A DNA stretch of 64,000 nucleotides. Origin: Brevibacillus antibioticus. GTDB lineage: Bacteria; Bacillota; Bacilli; Brevibacillales; Brevibacillaceae. The stretch lies in assembly GCF_005217615.1 (NCBI RefSeq), contig NZ_SZNK01000001.1, forward strand, positions 639,501 to 703,500, given 5' to 3'. Below the pieces are notes generated by a model that was not told the DNA's origin, did not search any database, and worked only from the letters and a program-made list of their open reading frames with translations. The position numbers and the translations under genes were made by a program. Numbering within the stretch: position 1 is the stretch's first letter; every line of letters begins with the position of its first letter. Positions 52,309 to 61,104 of the stretch are shown piece by piece.

Positions 52309-52617
52309 TTGAGCCAGTCGGTATACAAGTCACGGCGTTGGAAGCGGAAGCGGGAAGCTATCTTACGAAGCGATAAATACATGTGTCAGGAGAGTAAGCG
52401 GTACGGTAAGACTGAACCAGCTACTACTGTGCATCATATTTACCCGTTGGAGTTTTACCCTGAACTAGCGTTCGTGGACTGGAACCTTATTTCTCTTAGT
52501 GACAAGCAGCACAACGCTATGCATGAGAGGGTGACTCACGAGCTAACGGCATTAGGACTAGCTTGGCAGGAAAGAGTTCGTTCAAAGTTTGAGGAAAAAT
52601 ATCCCCCCACTTTTTAA
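52309..52617 (+). CDS. Phage HNH endonuclease
   Basis: A 102-residue HNH nuclease (YKSRRWKRKREAILRSDKYM; VHHIYPLEFYPELAFVDWNL; HNAMHERV). Such enzymes sit directly upstream of terminase genes and help cut phage DNA for packaging. The first Cys-pair of some HNH proteins is reduced to a single Cys here. TTG start after AAAGGAGGG. Confidence 0.85.
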   Translation: MSQSVYKSRRWKRKREAILRSDKYMCQESKRYGKTEPATTVHHIYPLEFYPELAFVDWNLISLSDKQHNAMHERVTHELTALGLAWQERVRSKFEEKYPPTF

Positions 52618-52705
52618 AATTTTTTATTTTTTTCCGTGGACCGACTCGGCCAGCCCTTTCCAATAGCGCGAGTTCTGGGAAAAATTTTTTCGGGAGGTGA
52701 TGGCG

Positions 52706-53053
52706 GTGGCTAAAGTGACGAAAGCGGCGGTGAAACGCACGACCATTCGTGATATGAAAAGCTTGGGAACGTACAAAAAAGAGTACGATCGGATCATCGA
52801 AATCTATGCAGAACTGGTGGAGCAATACGCTGTTTTGAATGGGCGCTTTGCTTCGGAGGGGTACCAATACGAAGTTTCAACGGCGGATGGTAGTACGAAA
52901 AAAGCGCCTATCGTCGCTACACTCGAATCCCTCCGAAAAGATAGTTTGGCGTACACGGATCGCTTGTGCTTGAATCCGAAAACCATCGACGGAATCAAGA
53001 TTGAGAAGAAAAAGACGTCCGCGCTGGCTGCAGCGCTAAGTGGACTTGAGTGA
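52706..53053 (+). CDS. Phage terminase small subunit (P27 type)
   Basis: A 115-residue protein with the pattern of P27-family small terminases (YKKEYDRIIEIYAELVEQYA; ESLRKDSLAYTDRLCLNPKT). It follows HNH and precedes the large subunit with a 14-base overlap. The GTG after GGGAGGTGATGGCG was chosen; an ATG two codons earlier abuts the ribosome site. Likely no longer useful, since the large subunit is truncated. Confidence 0.78.
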   Translation: MAKVTKAAVKRTTIRDMKSLGTYKKEYDRIIEIYAELVEQYAVLNGRFASEGYQYEVSTADGSTKKAPIVATLESLRKDSLAYTDRLCLNPKTIDGIKIEKKKTSALAAALSGLE

Positions 53054-53489
53054 GGCAAAGAACCTTGACGTTGTAATGAAGTACGCCAAGAGCATTGTCA
53101 AGGGTAGGAAGATCGCTGGCAGAGAGTTGGTTCAAGCGTGCCGACGATTTCTCAAAGACTTAGAAAACCCGGAGTATGATTTTCGAACGAAGGATGCAGA
53201 GTTTGTTATCGGCATCATCGAACGAACCTTTGTTCACGATAAGGGAGAGGCACTAGACGGGACGCCGTTACGCGGTAAGCCGTTCCTTCTTGAACCTTGG
53301 CAAAAGTTCATCATATACAACCTGCTAGGATTTTTTAGAGCAGGCACCGAGGAACGCCGCTATAAAGAGGCGTTTATTTTTATTCCTCGCAAAAATGGTA
53401 AGACTCGGCTTGTTGCCGCGCTGGCTTGGGCGCTCGCTTTACTTAGTCGCCGATCAGGGATGGTCAAGACCCTATTTAGTAGACAATGA
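53040..53489 (+). pseudogene. Phage large terminase, truncated after Walker A
   Basis: About 145 residues of a large terminase: LEPWQKFIIYNLLGFF, then IFIPRKNGKTRLVAALA with the ATPase Walker A. The normal protein is 500-600 residues. The frame loses homology near 53465 and stops at 53489, two bases into the adjoining insertion element. Sequence beyond the insertion does not resume the gene, so a deletion rather than the insertion itself removed the rest. Confidence 0.85.
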
Positions 53490-53498
53490 AAAAAATAC

Positions 53499-54028
53499 CT
53501 AGGCTGCAAACTGGCGTCGGTACTGAACCGGCGTCAGTTTGTTTAATTTTCTTTGTGGTCGATTGTTATTGTAAAAATGGATGAATTCCTCGATTCGTCT
53601 TTGTACCTCATCCATAGTTCGTATATCATAAGAATAGAGGGCTTCTGTCTTGAGATGAGAAAAGAAGCTTTCCATAGAGGCATTGTCGTAACAATTGCCT
53701 CGACGGGACATGCTGATTTGGGCGCCAACCTTTGGCACATGTCGTGATAAGCGTAGGACGTGTATTGGAATCCTTAGTCGCTGTGAACGATCAATCCAGT
53801 CACGTCCTTATGTTTTTCAAATGCTTTGAGAAAGGTTTGTAAAACAAGGTCATTATCATTTCGAAGACTCATGTGATATGCCACAATTTCATTATTAAAC
53901 AGGTCTTTTATAGCTGAAAGGTACAACCATTTGTCACATACACGATACTGCGTCATATCTGTTACCCATTTCTGATTTACGAGTTGGTATTTGTCTTGTA
54001 CACCTCCTTCTTCGTAATTTTTAACCAC
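53499..54028 (-). pseudogene. IS3-family OrfB transposase remnant
   Basis: The rve/DDE integrase core is readable as KWVTDMTQYRV (first Asp), GLIVHSD (second Asp) followed by a stop, then after a frameshift SRRGNCYDNASMESFFSHLK (Glu) and the usual end TPVQYRRQF. The N-terminal HTH_21 region is deleted. Inactive. Confidence 0.85.
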
Positions 54029-54291
54029 TTTTTTAGGACAGCATTCTCCATTTCTAAAAGCTTCAAGTAACGATCTTTATCTACATACTCCTTACGGCGT
54101 CCACGGTGATCCATCAGTCCAAAATCGCCATACAACCGGAATTGCCTCATCCACACTTTCAGCCGTTGAACATCCACTATCCCCAATTCATCAGCCACTT
54201 GCTGTTTCGTCATTCCCTGTAGCCTCATCTCAATAGCTTTCTTCTTCAACGCATAACTAAATGACTGGAATTTTTGCCCCTTTTTAGCCAC
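53977..54291 (-). CDS. IS3-family OrfA (helix-turn-helix) protein
   Basis: A 104-residue orfA-type product (YALKKKAIEMRLQGMTKQQV then VDVQRLKVWMRQFRLYGDFG) ending in a leucine-zipper-like helix. GTG start after AGGGGGTGC. It is close to full length but has no functional OrfB to fuse with. Confidence 0.75.
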   Translation of the reverse strand: MAKKGQKFQSFSYALKKKAIEMRLQGMTKQQVADELGIVDVQRLKVWMRQFRLYGDFGLMDHRGRRKEYVDKDRYLKLLEMENAVLKKWLKITKKEVYKTNTNS

Positions 54292-54448
54292 GAAAAAGCA
54301 CCCCCTAAAATATTCATCGGTTTTAACACCAGGGTGTTTTTCCAATGTTTACTTTAAGGGGGGTACTACAGTAGACAAGGGGCTTTTCTTTTTTTGTCAC
54401 TCGTCATAAAACAGGAACAAATGTTCTTGGTGAAAAGGGTGATTAGAT

Positions 54449-54682
54449 TTGCAGTCTGACATTGAGCGGAAGGTATTAAGCGTGATCGGAAACTATTCGG
54501 CAGATCGGCGTAGAACACCAACAGTAGATGAATAGTGTATCAAGACAGGTCGTGATAGAGGTGGCATCATAACAATACTAGAAGTGCTTTTAAAAGAGGA
54601 CTACATGGAGTGGCATAAGTCAGAGCTAGATAAGATGGACGTGTTCGAAACGTGGGAACGAAAGGGACGGTTTTGTGACTAA
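54449..54682 (+). pseudogene. Broken small phage gene, copy B
   Basis: A 77-codon frame (SDIERKVLSVIGNYSADRRR; CIKTGRDRGGIITILEVLLK; DVFETWERKGRFCD) interrupted only by one in-frame TAG after PTVDE. It is the homologue of copy A at 43547, which is broken differently. The rest of 54683-54829 is very AT-rich and empty. Confidence 0.7.
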
Positions 54683-54829
54683 GCATATCAAACCTAACGA
54701 AATACACATACTGATACTAATTTACTAATTTTCTATTTTAATATTTAGTTATTTAAATATTTATAACTATTAAATGTAAATAACGATGAACATAATGGCA
54801 TATTTTTAGTAGTTATAAATATTTCAATT

Positions 54830-54848
54830 GACAATGATAATCATTCTT
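54830..54848 (+). promoter_or_regulatory. Fur box upstream of PepSY gene
   Basis: GACAATGATAATCATTCTT matches the 19-bp Fur consensus at most positions and is 38 bases before the gene start, so the downstream gene should be induced by iron shortage. Confidence 0.75.
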
Positions 54849-54885
54849 TTTATTATTTATTACGTTCATAATTTCATACTACTTT

Positions 54886-56022
54886 TTGAAAGAAGGAATT
54901 TATATTACAACACGTAGAATCATCTCAAAAATTCATTTATGGCTTAGTATGCTAGCAGGGGTTTTTATAGTACTCATTGGCTTAACAGGAAGTTTGCTTG
55001 TGTTTGAACCTGAAATAAACAGCATGCTGCATCCTAATTTGTATAAAGTAACGGAAGGTGAAAAAGTTACGTATCAGCAAGCCTTGCAGGGTGTATCAGA
55101 AGCACATCCAAAAGGTCAAATTGATCGTGTATACACTCCAAATGAACCTAACGCTCGAGGAGTTTATTTATTCCGCCTTAAAGAAGGAAAGGAACAACTA
55201 AACATATTTGTAGATCCAGGAACAGGATACATAAATGGAACATTAGGGGATAAAGGATTATTCAAGCTAATAACGGAGTTTCATGAAAAGTTGCTGTTAA
55301 AAGATTTCAATGGTGAGAAAATCATCGGTATGATTGGATTTATTTTCTTTTTCATTACATTATCAGGATTATATTTATGGTGGCCAGGGATAAAAAAATG
55401 GGCACGTGGGTTTATTTTAAGACGTAATGCCAACCCTTACGTACGGCAATATGATCTACATAAAGTCATTGGTGGAGTTTCCATTCCGTTTTTATTGGTT
55501 GTTTCGTTAACAGGAGCACTTTTCGCGTATGATGACATGATTTTTGGTTGGTTTGGTGCAGAAGCAAAGGTGATGCCTCCAGAAGAGCAGCTTATCTCAA
55601 AAGCTCTTCCCAGTGGGAAACTTCCACTTGATGAATTGTTCAGTAGGGCTGAAAAAGAAGTACCTCAGGGAACACTTATGCAGGTTAGAATGCCCAAAAA
55701 GGTGGAAAGAGGAAACCCAGAAGGCGCAGTGGAATTTCGTATCAGCAATTCATTTGATCCAGGCAATGGAAATGTAAAAGTATGGATAGATCAGTATAGC
55801 GGAAAAGTAGTGGGCAAGCTAGATCCACATGTTAATAGTGGGCTTATGTATCAAACATGGCACCTTCCATTACATACAGGTAGTTTTGGTGGATTATTTA
55901 CTAAAATTTTGTATGCCATCGGTGGTCTTACTCCATCTATACTGATGTTCACTGGAGTCTATATGTGGTGGTATAAGAAAAAGAACAAACGGAAACAGAA
56001 AATCGACAAAGCCGTAGTATAA
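54886..56022 (+). CDS. PepSY-TM membrane protein (PiuB-like)
   Basis: A 378-residue membrane protein with four main transmembrane helices and two periplasm-side PepSY-type domains. The pattern KIHLWLSMLAGVFIVLIGL, then LSGLYLWWPG and QYDLHKVIGG, then YQTWHLPLHTGSFGG near the end, is that of PepSY-associated/PiuB proteins, some of which reduce ferric siderophores. A Fur box lies upstream, which supports an iron role. It is AT-rich, unlike the core. The TTG start lacks a good ribosome site; ATT seven codons on, after AGAAGGA, is an alternative. Confidence 0.85.
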   Translation: MKEGIYITTRRIISKIHLWLSMLAGVFIVLIGLTGSLLVFEPEINSMLHPNLYKVTEGEKVTYQQALQGVSEAHPKGQIDRVYTPNEPNARGVYLFRLKEGKEQLNIFVDPGTGYINGTLGDKGLFKLITEFHEKLLLKDFNGEKIIGMIGFIFFFITLSGLYLWWPGIKKWARGFILRRNANPYVRQYDLHKVIGGVSIPFLLVVSLTGALFAYDDMIFGWFGAEAKVMPPEEQLISKALPSGKLPLDELFSRAEKEVPQGTLMQVRMPKKVERGNPEGAVEFRISNSFDPGNGNVKVWIDQYSGKVVGKLDPHVNSGLMYQTWHLPLHTGSFGGLFTKILYAIGGLTPSILMFTGVYMWWYKKKNKRKQKIDKAVV

Positions 56023-56222
56023 ACACATGACGACGATGTTAAATCCCGTGTAACCTAACCTGAAATAATGAAATTCTTATGCCTCTCGTAAAACATTTTG
56101 AAATGAGAAAACCTCCAGCAATTAAAGTTTCTTATTCAACTAACGGGGTGCTTTAGTGAAATAAGGAATACAAAATTAATCAAACTTTATTAAAAAATCT
56201 CATACTTAAGTAAAAAAGGTTT

Positions 56223-56263
56223 AACTCCATTTTGATTAATATTTTTCAGAATGGAGTTTGTTT
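56223..56263 (+). terminator. Hairpin after PepSY gene
   Basis: AACTCCATT/AATGGAGTT followed by TGTTT. The region 56023-56388 otherwise has no gene. Confidence 0.6.
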
Positions 56264-56319
56264 AAACGAGCTATTTAAAAAATCTGATTTCAAATCAATC
56301 ATTACTCAATAATAGAAAG

Positions 56320-56347
56320 GCTTAGGAGTTGTTCCTAAGCTTTTTTT
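56320..56347 (+). terminator. Strong terminator
   Basis: GCTTAGGA/TCCTAAGC is followed by seven Ts. Confidence 0.75.
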
Positions 56348-56388
56348 GGGTTTTAAATGAAAGAAATGTAATGAATATATCATTGGTT

Positions 56389-56634
56389 TTATGTAGTCAA
56401 AAAGATTCTTTTGTTAGCGTTCGGTACATCGATCGCATTCGCTACCCTTCGTACTGTAACAGGGGCCCCAGTCTTTTTTTCTTGCGATTCCCGTTCAGCA
56501 ATACGGGCTAATGCTAATGGACGTAAATGTACTTTCGCCCAGCCGCTGATATTCATCTTTTTTGTGAGCTCCCACATTTCCTTTTCGAGCGGATCGTTCA
56601 AGTTAAAGCATACCGGCTTTGTTTCGGTTGTCAT
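56389..56634 (-). CDS. Small ribbon-helix-helix-like protein, 81 residues
   Basis: MTTETKPVCFNLNDPLEKEM followed by a helical, basic C-terminus. The CFNLNDPLEKE pattern resembles small ribbon-helix-helix proteins of plasmids and integrative elements that bind DNA. Ribosome site GGGAGGG. Isolated gene on the minus strand. Confidence 0.55.
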   Translation of the reverse strand: MTTETKPVCFNLNDPLEKEMWELTKKMNISGWAKVHLRPLALARIAERESQEKKTGAPVTVRRVANAIDVPNANKRIFLTT

Positions 56635-56693
56635 GGCTATCCCTCCCGTTGTGTTGTGCAGCGCTGTGTGATGCTGTGCTACTAGTAGAGAAA

Positions 56694-56722
56694 TGTCACT
56701 CGTATTTAGTGTGGCATTTTTA
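56694..56722 (+). repeat. Third copy of GTCACTC/GTGTGGC hairpin
   Basis: TGTCACTCGTATTTAGTGTG followed by GCATTTTT, near-identical to 29248-29277 and 37777-37797. It lies at a different locus with no shared neighbour. Confidence 0.6.
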
Positions 56723-56769
56723 TTTGAGAGAAAGGAGTGGGAATGGTTGCAGCTTGTTCTACCGTATGT

Positions 56770-56985
56770 GCACCTTGAAAACTATCAAATCTACCCAAAA
56801 CATGGTAATCTTCCCTTATAAGAAGACGATACGAAATACGCGACGATCAATGGGATCAAATTACGATGTTGAGAATATTATGATCGACTAGGAAACCGAG
56901 AATTTGGAGGATTACTTCAGTCAATATAAGCATGGGGCGACAAACTGCCTACAAAATGGAAGAAGTTTGGCGTATCCGTATATGA
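56770..56985 (+). pseudogene. Possible gene relic with in-frame stops
   Basis: One frame reads NYQIYPKHGNLPL, EDDTKYATINGIKLRC, EYYDRLGNREFGGLLQSI and AWGDKLPTKWKKFGVSVYE, separated by three stops. Composition is protein-like throughout. Family unknown; could be chance. Confidence 0.3.
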
Positions 56986-57019
56986 ATAAAATGATAGAAA
57001 ATAAAGGAGAAAATACACG

Positions 57020-57517
57020 ATGGGAATCATGGCCTGTTACTTATCATTAAACGATGCTTTAGCGGATGAAGTTGCCCAGTTAGACAATTCCCATATCGTT
57101 GGGAAGATCGAGGAGCTTATGGAAAAACAACGCTGCCCCGTGTATGAGATGGATAAATTATGGGACGGATTGCATTATCTGCTAACAGGGATCTCTGCCT
57201 CACAGCCGATTGAGGACAATCCATTAAGCGAGGCTATTGTCGGAGTCCACGTGCTGGATACTGAAGAATTCGTAAGCGTCATTGGCTCTGATGAGCTTCC
57301 TCGCATTTTAGAAGCTCTTCATTCTATGGATAGGACCGTCTTGCAGCAACAATACAAGCCAGCCGATTTTAGAGCGAAACAGATTTATCCAGATATTTGG
57401 GTGGACGATGAAGCTGAGGAACGTTTCGCAGAACTTATAACGGAACTTAACCAGTTAGCTCATTTTTATGAACAAAGCCTTGCCCAGGGGCATGACATAT
57501 TGATCAGCATTTATTAA
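57020..57517 (+). CDS. DUF1877 family protein
   Basis: A 165-residue acidic protein matching the YfbM/DUF1877 family: MACYLSLNDALADEVAQL at the start, DKLWDGLHYLLTG near residue 45, and the LHSMDRTVLQQQYKPADFRA and YPDIW elements. Function of the family is unknown. Site AAAGGAGAAAATACACG. The GC content is near that of the core. It stands alone in decayed element DNA and may be cargo, possibly an immunity-type protein, since DUF1877 genes often travel with toxins. Confidence 0.8.
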   Translation: MGIMACYLSLNDALADEVAQLDNSHIVGKIEELMEKQRCPVYEMDKLWDGLHYLLTGISASQPIEDNPLSEAIVGVHVLDTEEFVSVIGSDELPRILEALHSMDRTVLQQQYKPADFRAKQIYPDIWVDDEAEERFAELITELNQLAHFYEQSLAQGHDILISIY

Positions 57518-57628
57518 AACCGCTTCTCTTTCATCGGTGTATGTCCAGAAAAGCTATTTGTTTCACTCATATCGGAGTAATGTGACGCTTTTCCTAGTGT
57601 ATAGTTATAGCATAGAAAGTTATTCACC

Positions 57629-57655
57629 AGCCGCCTACGGGCGGTTATTTTTTTT
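57629..57655 (+). terminator. Terminator, CCGCC/GGCGG type
   Basis: Same hairpin as at 36329, with TTATTTTTTTT after it. It is followed by a short piece of the CAGCTCATACCC repeat (57671). Confidence 0.7.
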
Positions 57656-57689
57656 CTCCATGACCCGGCAGCAGCTCATACCCAGATGT

Positions 57690-57870
57690 CGAGCCACCCT
57701 GATTACATAACTCCCAAGAGATTGTCGCTTGATAACATTTTAACAACTTTGATTCAACGAAAGCAACCTGAACGTCATTTTTTCATATTTCTCTCAAAGT
57801 TGTCAGCAGCTTCCTTTTGTATTTTTAGCACCGCATTGCAAGATTAGCCTATTGTAATTCATGTTGCAGG
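57690..57870 (-). pseudogene. Third integrase relic (C-terminal end and arm region)
   Basis: The DNA aligns with 46588-46760: the arm block with TTGATAACATTTTAACAAC, then AAGTTGTCAGCAGC within the last codons of the integrase, then TATTGTAATTCA. Only the last 50 or so codons remain, with a gap. Neither att core nor tRNA fragment was seen next to it. Confidence 0.65.
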
Positions 57871-57991
57871 TATATCGAGCGGGGCAGATTCCGCACCGAC
57901 AAGGCGGCATTTTTAAAACAAAGGTATATTTGTTATTTTATACCTATTGTTCTTGACCTTTCTATATCCGATATCTCAAAACAAGGGCATT

Positions 57992-58079
57992 GTTCCCTTA
58001 TATATATTGGATATTTAACATATCGATCACCATGAGTCTTCCATCTGTATTGAATCCTTTACAGAGAGGAGGAGACTGA
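57992..58079 (+). promoter_or_regulatory. Conserved leader of toxin copy 2
   Basis: Closely similar to 50254-50340, ending in the same AGAGAGGAGGAGACTG ribosome site but with an ATG rather than TTG start. Confidence 0.6.
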
Positions 58080-59211
58080 ATGCCCAACATTGAAGGTATC
58101 AACATCCAACAATCAAGTGCAGAACGCAAGAGCTACGTGGTTGTGGGAGCTATTTTATCTTGCAGCAGCGGAAGTAAACAGAGTCGGCTGAAAATGCTGT
58201 TCAGCCATGGTGTTTTTGTAAAAGGGAAACTGCAAATGAACATCATGGATTTTGTTCCAAATGTAAATATCATGCCCTTTGGAAAGTGCAGCAGCTTACA
58301 AAATCCCACAGTCGCCTCAGCCACGGCAGCTAACAACGGTGTACTTACGCCAATGCCGTGCATACCTCTGACAACAATGCCATGGATAGATGGGAAAGCG
58401 GAACAAAATGGCCGGTGACTATCCGGCATTGTTAAATAAATCAACAAATATGTGTTTCTATTGTGGGCAGATCAAGATCGAAGATGACGGGCAGGATTTG
58501 GTGGTGTGACGATAGGAAATTATTCGTCAACAAATAGCGAGTCGTCTGCTGCTGGTTTTGGACAAGGACCAGCTTGCGAAAAGCCACAGGAAAAGCCTAG
58601 CATGTGGATAATTTCGTCAAAGGAATCTCAATGCCGGGAGACGTTCCTGCTGCGATGCAAAAAGCGGCAAGTAAGCTGCCAGGGGCCTTAGAGAAAGCTG
58701 CTAATGACTTGCGAAAAGGTTTGAAAAAGGCAACAGAGGATTTACCAAATGGTATTGAAGTGTTTGTGAAGGAAGGCTTTATCGAGCCAATGCAAGAAGA
58801 CTTGGATATTTTGCGGGATGGTAAAGTTGATCTTGCGGATGGAATTGCAATTGGTGGACTTGCCTTGAGTGCACTTACGCTGGGCAGAAGTAAAACATTA
58901 AGGATTTAGTGGATGCTGTAAGAAAAGGAAAGAAGAAGACAGGTGCAGGTCTTACAAGAAGTACCGGGGATTCTACTAGTTCAATGGATCCAGTTAAATT
59001 TGATAGGATGAAAAAGGCATTTGAAAAACAGGGGGGAATAATTGACCAGTCAGAAGAGGCAAAAAGATATTTAGATTACCGTGGGGCAGAGGCTGTCACT
59101 TGGAATGAGAAAACAATACAATTAAGGCAGAATCCAACGATACCCGATCAAACGCCAAGAACAGTACTGACCGTAGAAATTGAAGCTGCCGAAAAACTAA
59201 TAAAATACTGA
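58080..59211 (+). pseudogene. DUF4280 toxin copy 2, frameshifted
   Basis: The first 105 residues follow toxin 1 closely, then at least four small indels (near 58410, 58500, 58607 and 58896) break the frame. The linker repeats and hydrophobic stretch are still readable. After RKGKKKTG the tip changes completely: DPVKFDRMKKAFEKQGG, then YLDYRGAEAVTWNEKTI, a different toxin domain, likely shortened at its end. No functional product is expected. A separate immunity candidate follows. Confidence 0.85.
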
Positions 59212-59264
59212 AAAGGTTACGGCATTCCTAATATTGAAACAAGGGATATTGAGGAGGCGAGAAT

Positions 59265-59525
59265 ATGTTTTCAATTGAGGTCAAAACAGCTTTCTTTATC
59301 AAGGTTGCCAATATAGTCGCTATCGAAGGAAAGCCTAATGGGGATCTTAAGGGTAAAGTTCTTCATGATGAAACCGATAATTCAAAGTCTTATAATGTAA
59401 AAGAAGTTGCATTGGTTAACGGGCGGGAATACATTAGTCCCATAGAATCCATAACTCTTCAATTAGAGCCTGGAGACTATAATGCCGAGGATTTAATAGG
59501 AAAAAGATTGATAAGCTACGATTAA
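59265..59525 (+). CDS. Candidate immunity protein for toxin copy 2, 86 residues
   Basis: A small beta-rich protein (FFIKVANIVAIEG; LKGKVLHDE; GKRLISYD) in the layout of the 51745 and 61554 products. Site TGAGGAGGCGAGAAT. It follows the broken toxin by about 50 bases and seems intact, as expected if immunity outlasts the toxin. Confidence 0.55.
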   Translation: MFSIEVKTAFFIKVANIVAIEGKPNGDLKGKVLHDETDNSKSYNVKEVALVNGREYISPIESITLQLEPGDYNAEDLIGKRLISYD

Positions 59526-59633
59526 GAATTGATTGCGAAGTTTACTAATAATGGGGCTTTTTTCTCCTGAGGGATAACCAGTGCGGTGTCAATCCCTCAT
59601 ATAAGTAGTAAATTTGTTTAGGTTATCTAACAG

Positions 59634-59744
59634 GTTGACACATCTGACGTTCTTGACGTTTTTTGAAAGTGGATCGATAAACGCTCTATCTAAGGCTACG
59701 CACGATAAATAAGCCGCTCGGGTAAAGTACCGGGCGGCTCTTTT
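59634..59744 (+). repeat. Cassette repeat copy B with terminator
   Basis: CATCTGACGTTCTTGACG, AAACGCTCTATC and AGCCGCTCGGGTAAAGTACC, then GGGCGGCTCTTTT. It matches copies A (52161) and C (61105). Confidence 0.78.
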
Positions 59745-59809
59745 GTTGAAATGGTAAGTGAAGAGCATAGCGGGAAAAAATTCTGTCGTAAGTCAGGGGG
59801 TTCCAAGTT

Positions 59810-60562
59810 AACAGCGGGCCGTCTGCTGCTGGTTTTGGACAAGGACCAGCTTGCGAAAAGCCTAGCATGTGGGATAATTTCGTCAAATGAATCTCAATGC
59901 TGGGAGACGTTCCAGCTGCGATGCAAAAAGCGGCAAGTGAACTGCCAGGGGCCTTGGAGAAAGCTGCTAATGACTTGCCAAAAGGTTTGAAAAAGGTAGC
60001 AGAGGATTTACCAAAGGGTATTGAAGTGTTTGTGAAGGAAGGCTTTATCGAGCCAATGCAAGAAGACTTGGATACGTTGCTGGATGAGGATATCAATCTT
60101 GAGGATGCACTTGCAATTGGTGGACTTGCCTTGAGTGCACTTACGCTGGGCAGAAGTAAAAATGTTAAGGATATAGTGAATGCGTTTAAGAAGGGAACGG
60201 GCAAAACCCCTGTCCCTACAAAACCCGGTGGGGGAAGCAATGCCAAAGATTTTGTCAATCCACATTCTGAAAAGCACCTGTATGACCCAAGTAGACCATC
60301 TACCCCTAATAGGTCACAATATGGGAAAGATGTTAATGTACAGAAATTAAGGCAAGAAACAATGACTAATTCTGATAAGGCATTTTCAAACTTGCCAAAT
60401 CCTAATAATCCGAATCCAAACCGGATAACCAAGTATTATAAACAATTTGACGGAAACATCAGTACACCTGATACTCCAACGGGAAGTCACAGAGTTTTTG
60501 AACACCTAGATGACCCTACCAGAAGTTCACACTTCCCTTATGTGCCAAGAAATAAAGAATGA
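59810..60562 (+). pseudogene. DUF4280 toxin copy 3, N-terminus missing
   Basis: Homology to toxin 1 begins at its residue 152 (NSGPSAAGFGQGPACEK), so the whole PAAR-like domain is absent. A TGA follows FVK (FVKGI in toxin 1), after which an ATG opens a 221-residue frame with linker repeats, hydrophobic stretch and a third tip: SRPSTPNRSQYGKDVNVQKL, FDGNISTPDTPTGSHRVFEH, DPTRSSHFPYVPRNKE. The tip looks complete. Without the carrier domain it may be a silent store for recombination. Confidence 0.8.
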
Positions 60563-60576
60563 GTGGGTGAGAGAAA

Positions 60577-61089
60577 GTGAGTTTATTGTTGTATCATGCT
60601 TATTTACCTGAAAATCACACACATTTTGTTTCGGAAGAACAAGTCATGCAAGAAGGAATACAATACTTTACAAAGTCTAATAATCGTTATAGTAACGGTG
60701 GTAGAGTAAAAATTGAAAAGACTGAAAGTTTGAGACCTTTTGGTATACCTGAATGGGTTAATTTTAAAGAAGCTATAGGTGTTGATATAGCTAATCGCTT
60801 TTTTAAGTCGTTTTGTTTTCCTGTGTTTACGGATAAAACTCTCGTATTTGATAGTGAGATATCCATCTCTATTTATGACCAGGCGTTCTACGATGATTTC
60901 AAGGATTTTGATGAAGAAGCCTTGAACTTTGACACAGGAGAAAGCATTGAGCATTGGATTAAGTTGTATTGGAATAGCATGGTGACACTGCAAGAATACT
61001 TGTTAAAAAGACCTTATCCAAAACCAGAGATATTAGTGTTTGAGTCAATACCTAAAGAGATTATTCGAGTGTGTGAAGAAAAATCGTAA
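60577..61089 (+). CDS. Candidate immunity protein for toxin copy 3, 170 residues
   Basis: GTG start after GGTGAGAGAAA, 14 bases after the toxin stop. The protein is acidic and soluble (YDQAFYDDFKDFDEEALNFD), as immunity proteins often are, and unrelated to the two beta-barrel candidates. Not recognised. Repeat C follows directly. Confidence 0.6.
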   Translation: MSLLLYHAYLPENHTHFVSEEQVMQEGIQYFTKSNNRYSNGGRVKIEKTESLRPFGIPEWVNFKEAIGVDIANRFFKSFCFPVFTDKTLVFDSEISISIYDQAFYDDFKDFDEEALNFDTGESIEHWIKLYWNSMVTLQEYLLKRPYPKPEILVFESIPKEIIRVCEEKS

Positions 61090-61104
61090 ACTATGATTTG
61101 ATGC

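Larger units (their letters stand above)
53487..54370 (-). mobile_element. Decayed IS3-family (IS150-like) insertion sequence
   Basis: An 884-bp insertion with transposase remnants on the minus strand. The right end reads TGTAGTACCCCCCTTA inward and the left end TGAAAAAAATACCTA, partly matching. GTAGACAA flanks both sides (53479-53486 and 54371-54378), 8 bp, longer than the 3-5 bp usual for the family. The size is well under the normal 1.3-1.5 kb, so there is an internal deletion. Confidence 0.8.
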
